NCBI RefSeq assembly: GCF_900110135.1
Contig: NZ_FOCO01000008.1
Span: 80,538 to 144,537, forward strand
Reading direction: 5' to 3'
Source: Pseudorhodobacter antarcticus
Lineage (GTDB): Bacteria > Pseudomonadota > Alphaproteobacteria > Rhodobacterales > Rhodobacteraceae
Length of the DNA: 64,000 nucleotides
The translations under genes and the position numbers were made by a program. Numbering within the stretch: the stretch's first letter is position 1; every line of letters begins with the position of its first letter. Below the pieces are notes generated by a model. The model saw nothing but the letters and a program-made list of their open reading frames with translations, ran no database searches and was not told the origin of the DNA. Positions 60,868-64,000 of this stretch are shown here, piece after piece.

Positions 60868-63398
60868 GCGATACAGACGGTAAAAAACCCCTCGGCCTTG
60901 GTGGCACCCCTCGATCTGGGCAGGTGAAGCAAAGCTTTAGCCATGGCCGGACGAAAAGTGTAGTTGTGGAAACGAAACGCAAGCGCGTTGTCGTGCCAGC
61001 AAAACCGGGTGCGCCCGGTGTGGCCCCCGTTGCGGGCAATAAATCGCATTTGGGCGATCCGTCCAAGCGCCCGGCTGGCATTTCCGATGTGGAGATGGAG
61101 CGCCGTTTGACCGCGTTGCGTGCTGCAAAAGCACGTGAGGTTGAGGACAACGCCCGCCGCGCTGCCGAAGAAATCTCGCGCGAGGAAGATCGTGCGCGCA
61201 AGCGTGAAGAGATTGACGCCAAAGAGCGTGAGGACCGCGAGCGCGAAAGCGCGTTGAAGGCCCGCGCCGATGAAGAAGCCCGCGTGAAAGCCGAGGCGGA
61301 AGCCGATGCAAAGCGCGCGGAAGCGGCGAAAAATGCGCCCAAAGCGGTGAAACCCGCTGCTGCGGCGGCCCCTGCCGTCGATGAGCGTGGCCCGATGGGT
61401 GCCAAGCCAGCGTTGGCCCCTGCGCGCAGCAAAACCGACCGTGACCGCGACAGCCGCGCCGATGATGGTGGCCGTGGCAAGGCGAAAACCGATGACAGCC
61501 GCCGCACGGGCAAGCTGACGCTGAACGATGCGTTGGCGGGTGAAGGTGGGCGCACGCGGTCGATGGCCGCGATGAAGCGTAAGCAGGAAAAGGCACGCCA
61601 AAAGGCGCTGGGCCAGCAAGCCCGCCCTGAAAAGCAAGTGCGCGATGTCAAAGTGCCGGAAACCATTGTGGTGTCGGAACTGGCAAACCGCATGGCCGAA
61701 CGTGCCGCGGACGTTGTGAAAAGCCTGATGAAAATGGGCATGATGGTCACGATGAACGAGGCGATTGACGTTGATACCGCCGAGTTGGTGATCGAAGAAT
61801 TTGGCCACCGCATTGTGCGCGTGTCTGATTCGGACGTGGAGCAGGTGATTTTCTCGGTCGATGATGCGGCTGAGAATTTGGTATCGCGCCCCCCGATTGT
61901 CACGATCATGGGCCACGTTGACCACGGTAAAACCAGTCTGCTCGATGCGATTCGCAAAGGCAGCGTTGCCAGTGGCGAAGCGGGTGGGATTACGCAGCAT
62001 ATCGGTGCGTATCAGGTGACGACAGATAAGGGTGCGTTGCTGACGTTCCTCGATACCCCCGGCCACGCGGCGTTTACATCGATGCGGGCGCGCGGCGCGA
62101 ATGTGACGGATATTGTTGTGTTGGTGGTTGCCGCCGATGACGCCGTGATGCCGCAAACCGTGGAGGCGATTAAGCACGCCAAAGCGGCGGGCGTGCCGAT
62201 GATTGTCGCGATCAACAAGATGGACAAGCATGGCGCAAACCCGACCAAGGTGCGCACGGACTTGTTGCAGCACGAGATTGTGGTGGAAGCCATGTCGGGT
62301 GATGTGCAGGACGTTGAGGTTTCGGCGAAAACCGGGCTTGGGCTGGACAATTTGCTGGAAGCGATTGCGCTGCAGGCAGAAATTTTGGAACTGAAGGCCA
62401 ACCCGAACCGCAATGCGGCCGCGGCTGTGATTGAAGCAAAGCTGGACGTGGGCCGTGGGCCTGTTGCGACGGTTTTGGTGCAAAATGGCACGCTGCGCCG
62501 GGGCGATATTTTCGTCGTGGGCGAGCAGTGGGGCAAAGTGCGCGCGCTGATCAACGACAAGGGCGACCGTGTCGATGAGGCGGGGCCATCCAGCCCTGTG
62601 GAGGTATTGGGTCTGTCTGGCACGCCGCAAGCGGGTGACGTTTTGAACGTGGTCGAAACCGAAGCGCAGGCGCGCGAAATTGCGGATTACCGCGAAAAAG
62701 CCGCCAAGGACAAGCGCGCGGCGGTGGGTGCCGCGACGACGTTGGAACAGTTGATGGCCAAGGCCAAGGCTGACAAGAACGTGTCGGAACTGCCGATCAT
62801 CGTGAAAGCGGATGTTCAGGGGTCTGCCGAAGCCATCGTGCAAGCGATGGAAAAAATCGGCAACGACGAGGTGCGCGTGCGCGTGCTGCATTACGGCGTT
62901 GGCGCGATCACCGATTCGGATGTTGGTTTGGCGGAAGCGTCGAACGTGCCGATCATAGGGTTTAACGTGCGGGCCAATGCGTCTGCGCGCCAGTCTGCGA
63001 ACCAAAAAGGTGTCGAAATCCGCTATTATTCGATCATTTATGATCTGGTGGATGACATCAAAGCGGCGGCATCGGGGCTGTTGAAGGCCGAAGTGCGCGA
63101 AACCTTTATCGGTTATGCGCAGATCAAAGAGGTGTTCAAAGTTACGGGCATTGGCCAAGTGGCGGGTTGTATTGTCACCGAAGGCATTGCGCGCCGTTCG
63201 GCGGGTGTGCGTTTGCTGCGTGACAACGTGGTGATCCATGAAGGCACGCTGAAAACGCTGAAGCGGTATAAGGACGAGGTCAAAGAAGTTCAGTCTGGCC
63301 AAGAATGTGGCATGGCGTTTGAACGGTATGAGGATATTCGCCAAGGCGATGTCATCGAAATCTTTGAGCGTGAAGAGATCGAGCGCCGTTTGGCATAA
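60864..63398 (+). CDS. infB: Translation initiation factor IF-2
   Basis: The 844-residue protein has an N-terminal extension of about 250 charged, Ala/Lys/Glu-rich residues (a likely coiled coil between residues 75 and 150). The GTPase domain follows, with [17 protein letters not shown] (P-loop), [18 protein letters not shown] and AINKMDK. Domains II to IV complete the IF-2 structure. It brings initiator tRNA to the ribosome. It is the last gene of the operon and is followed by a strong terminator. Confidence 0.97.
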   Translation: MSDTDGKKPLGLGGTPRSGQVKQSFSHGRTKSVVVETKRKRVVVPAKPGAPGVAPVAGNKSHLGDPSKRPAGISDVEMERRLTALRAAKAREVEDNARRAAEEISREEDRARKREEIDAKEREDRERESALKARADEEARVKAEAEADAKRAEAAKNAPKAVKPAAAAAPAVDERGPMGAKPALAPARSKTDRDRDSRADDGGRGKAKTDDSRRTGKLTLNDALAGEGGRTRSMAAMKRKQEKARQKALGQQARPEKQVRDVKVPETIVVSELANRMAERAADVVKSLMKMGMMVTMNEAIDVDTAELVIEEFGHRIVRVSDSDVEQVIFSVDDAAENLVSRPPIVTIMGHVDHGKTSLLDAIRKGSVASGEAGGITQHIGAYQVTTDKGALLTFLDTPGHAAFTSMRARGANVTDIVVLVVAADDAVMPQTVEAIKHAKAAGVPMIVAINKMDKHGANPTKVRTDLLQHEIVVEAMSGDVQDVEVSAKTGLGLDNLLEAIALQAEILELKANPNRNAAAAVIEAKLDVGRGPVATVLVQNGTLRRGDIFVVGEQWGKVRALINDKGDRVDEAGPSSPVEVLGLSGTPQAGDVLNVVETEAQAREIADYREKAAKDKRAAVGAATTLEQLMAKAKADKNVSELPIIVKADVQGSAEAIVQAMEKIGNDEVRVRVLHYGVGAITDSDVGLAEASNVPIIGFNVRANASARQSANQKGVEIRYYSIIYDLVDDIKAAASGLLKAEVRETFIGYAQIKEVFKVTGIGQVAGCIVTEGIARRSAGVRLLRDNVVIHEGTLKTLKRYKDEVKEVQSGQECGMAFERYEDIRQGDVIEIFEREEIERRLA

Positions 63399-63446
63399 AG
63401 GGATTTGCCCCGCACGGTTTGTGATGGTGCGGGGCGAGAATTGAAT

Positions 63447-63475
63447 AAGGGCCGGGCAAATTGCCCGGCCCTTTT
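63447..63475 (+). terminator. Intrinsic terminator after infB
   Basis: The stem GGGCCGGGC / GCCCGGCCC has a five-base loop and is followed by TTTT, about 50 bp past the infB stop. Confidence 0.92.
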
Positions 63476-63497
63476 CATTGGAAGGCTACGTGTGTGA

Positions 63498-63638
63498 TTA
63501 AGACTTGCGGGTGGCGATGACGGGCCGACCGACATAGTTTTTTTCATCGACGTGGACGATCAACATCCCGTCCGGTGTTTGCCCGACGTGCAAGCCCTGC
63601 ACCGAAACGCAGCTTCCTATGGTGATTGTTCTGAGCAT
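63498..63638 (-). CDS. Small 46-residue protein of unknown function
   Basis: The ATG at 63638 begins the compact sequence LRTITIGSCVSVQGLHVGQTPDGMLIVHVDEKNYVGRPVI, which looks like a small beta-barrel with a basic end (ATRKS). It has a normal codon pattern but no clear ribosome binding site. I do not recognise the family. It lies between the infB terminator and a transposon end, so its promoter may have been disturbed by the insertion. Expression is uncertain. Confidence 0.5.
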   Translation of the reverse strand: MLRTITIGSCVSVQGLHVGQTPDGMLIVHVDEKNYVGRPVIATRKS

Positions 63639-63676
63639 TGCTAATTCCGTATCCGTCCGGTGTGACTGGCGTTGAC

Positions 63677-64000
63677 TTATTGAGCCGGCCAGTTCCATGG
63701 CATGAGGTCATCAAGGCGGTTCATTTTGTGATCAGCGATGCGGGCCAGAACCCAACGAAGCCACGCTTCAGGATCGACCTTATTCATGCGACAGGTTTCG
63801 ATAAGCGTATATGCAATGGCGGCAGCGTCACCACCGCCCTTTGACCCCATGAACAGATAATTCTTGCGCCCGAGGGTCACCGGTCTGATTGAGCGCTCAC
63901 ATATATTGTTGTCCAGCTCCAGCTTGCCGTCGTCGAGATATGCCCGTGCCTTTGGTATACGGCCAAGCGCATAGCGGATGGCTGCTGCCACGTTCGACTT
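63677..64000 (-). CDS. IS66-family transposase, C-terminal end (cut by window edge)
   Basis: The last 107 codons are present and the gene continues past the right edge. It reads [94 protein letters not shown], the highly conserved IS66 C-terminus, with the catalytic Glu in ICERSIRPV. The element's right end should lie within a few tens of bases of 63650. An intact gene outside the window cannot be excluded. Confidence 0.88.
   Translation of the reverse strand, partial: KSNVAAAIRYALGRIPKARAYLDDGKLELDNNICERSIRPVTLGRKNYLFMGSKGGGDAAAIAYTLIETCRMNKVDPEAWLRWVLARIADHKMNRLDDLMPWNWPAQ

Noticed and set aside
60393..63344. 983-residue open frame antisense to infB
   Set aside because: Low-complexity His/Arg-rich shadow of the infB codons with no recognisable domain.
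63950..63965. TTTGGTATAC followed by GGCC inside the IS66 transposase
   Set aside because: Only one operator half is present and it lies in coding sequence of a transposon.
1..64000. CRISPR arrays, tRNA or rRNA genes, toxin-antitoxin or defence systems
   Set aside because: No regularly spaced repeats, cloverleaf-like sequences, rRNA signatures or recognisable defence genes were found on reading.

Overview
The window looks like a chromosomal segment of an alphaproteobacterium of the Rhodobacteraceae (Roseobacter group). The grounds are high GC, TRAP and HAAT-type transporters, an IlvD/EDD sugar-acid dehydratase, the rimP-nusA-ylxR-infB block, ubiG, a TamA/TamB pair and a YjbH/YjbF exopolysaccharide locus. 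This rests on family recognition from reading; no database search was run. Coordinates and motifs come directly from the sequence. Functions come from protein-family knowledge, and pathway proposals are inference.

Layout. 1-3.2 kb: start of a xylose-type ABC binding protein diverging from a ROK repressor, then a secreted FG-GAP/ASPIC protein. 3.2-11.2 kb: a di-heme cytochrome c peroxidase-like enzyme tail-to-tail with the FG-GAP gene, the outer-membrane assembly pair tamA-tamB, and a BrkB-like membrane protein. 11.2-16.5 kb (minus strand): an exopolysaccharide/capsule operon (FlaA1-like epimerase, YjbH, YjbF lipoprotein, small YjbE-like protein). 16.8-32.6 kb: sugar-acid catabolism, with a 2-hydroxyacid dehydrogenase, a GntR/FCD repressor, a TRAP transporter operon carrying a PhyH dioxygenase, UxaA-like dehydratase, DenD-like dehydrogenase and others, then azlCD, an IlvD/EDD dehydratase with an SDR, and a KDG-type kinase. 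32.7-34.7 kb: mobA and two poorly known genes. 34.7-42.7 kb (minus): possibly one long transcription unit with a PLP enzyme, HAD phosphatase, polar amino-acid ABC transporter, M29/NicX-like protein, Rieske oxygenase and TusA-like protein, facing an Lrp regulator. 43.2-48.6 kb: an acyltransferase-like membrane protein, then a mutarotase gene heading the tetronate operon ltnD-otnK-otnC-otnI. 48.6-53 kb: HDAC-family protein, Nudix, DUF1178, ubiG, proline iminopeptidase. 53-55.8 kb: REP-like repeats, a decayed IS1182-type element and a low-GC cytochrome b561. 55.8-63.4 kb: DUF481 porin-like protein, LysR regulator and the rimP-nusA-ylxR-infB operon. The right edge cuts an IS66 transposase.

How the parts fit. 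Three copies of a perfect palindrome centred on TGGTATACCA lie upstream of the TRAP operon (next to the GntR gene), between azlC and the IlvD/EDD dehydratase, and upstream of the mutarotase-tetronate operon. This points to one GntR-controlled regulon, spread over about 30 kb, that imports and degrades sugar acids toward DHAP and 2-keto-3-deoxy-acid intermediates.

Other structure. By eye, the + strand is C-rich up to about 51.9 kb and G-rich after it, whichever strand the genes are on. That suggests a replication-strand switch, or a rearrangement boundary, near ubiG/pip. That block is also flanked by inverted copies of a 45-bp repeat and REP-like hairpins. A short motif that supplies the last codons and the stop of three unrelated genes is a second unusual repeat.
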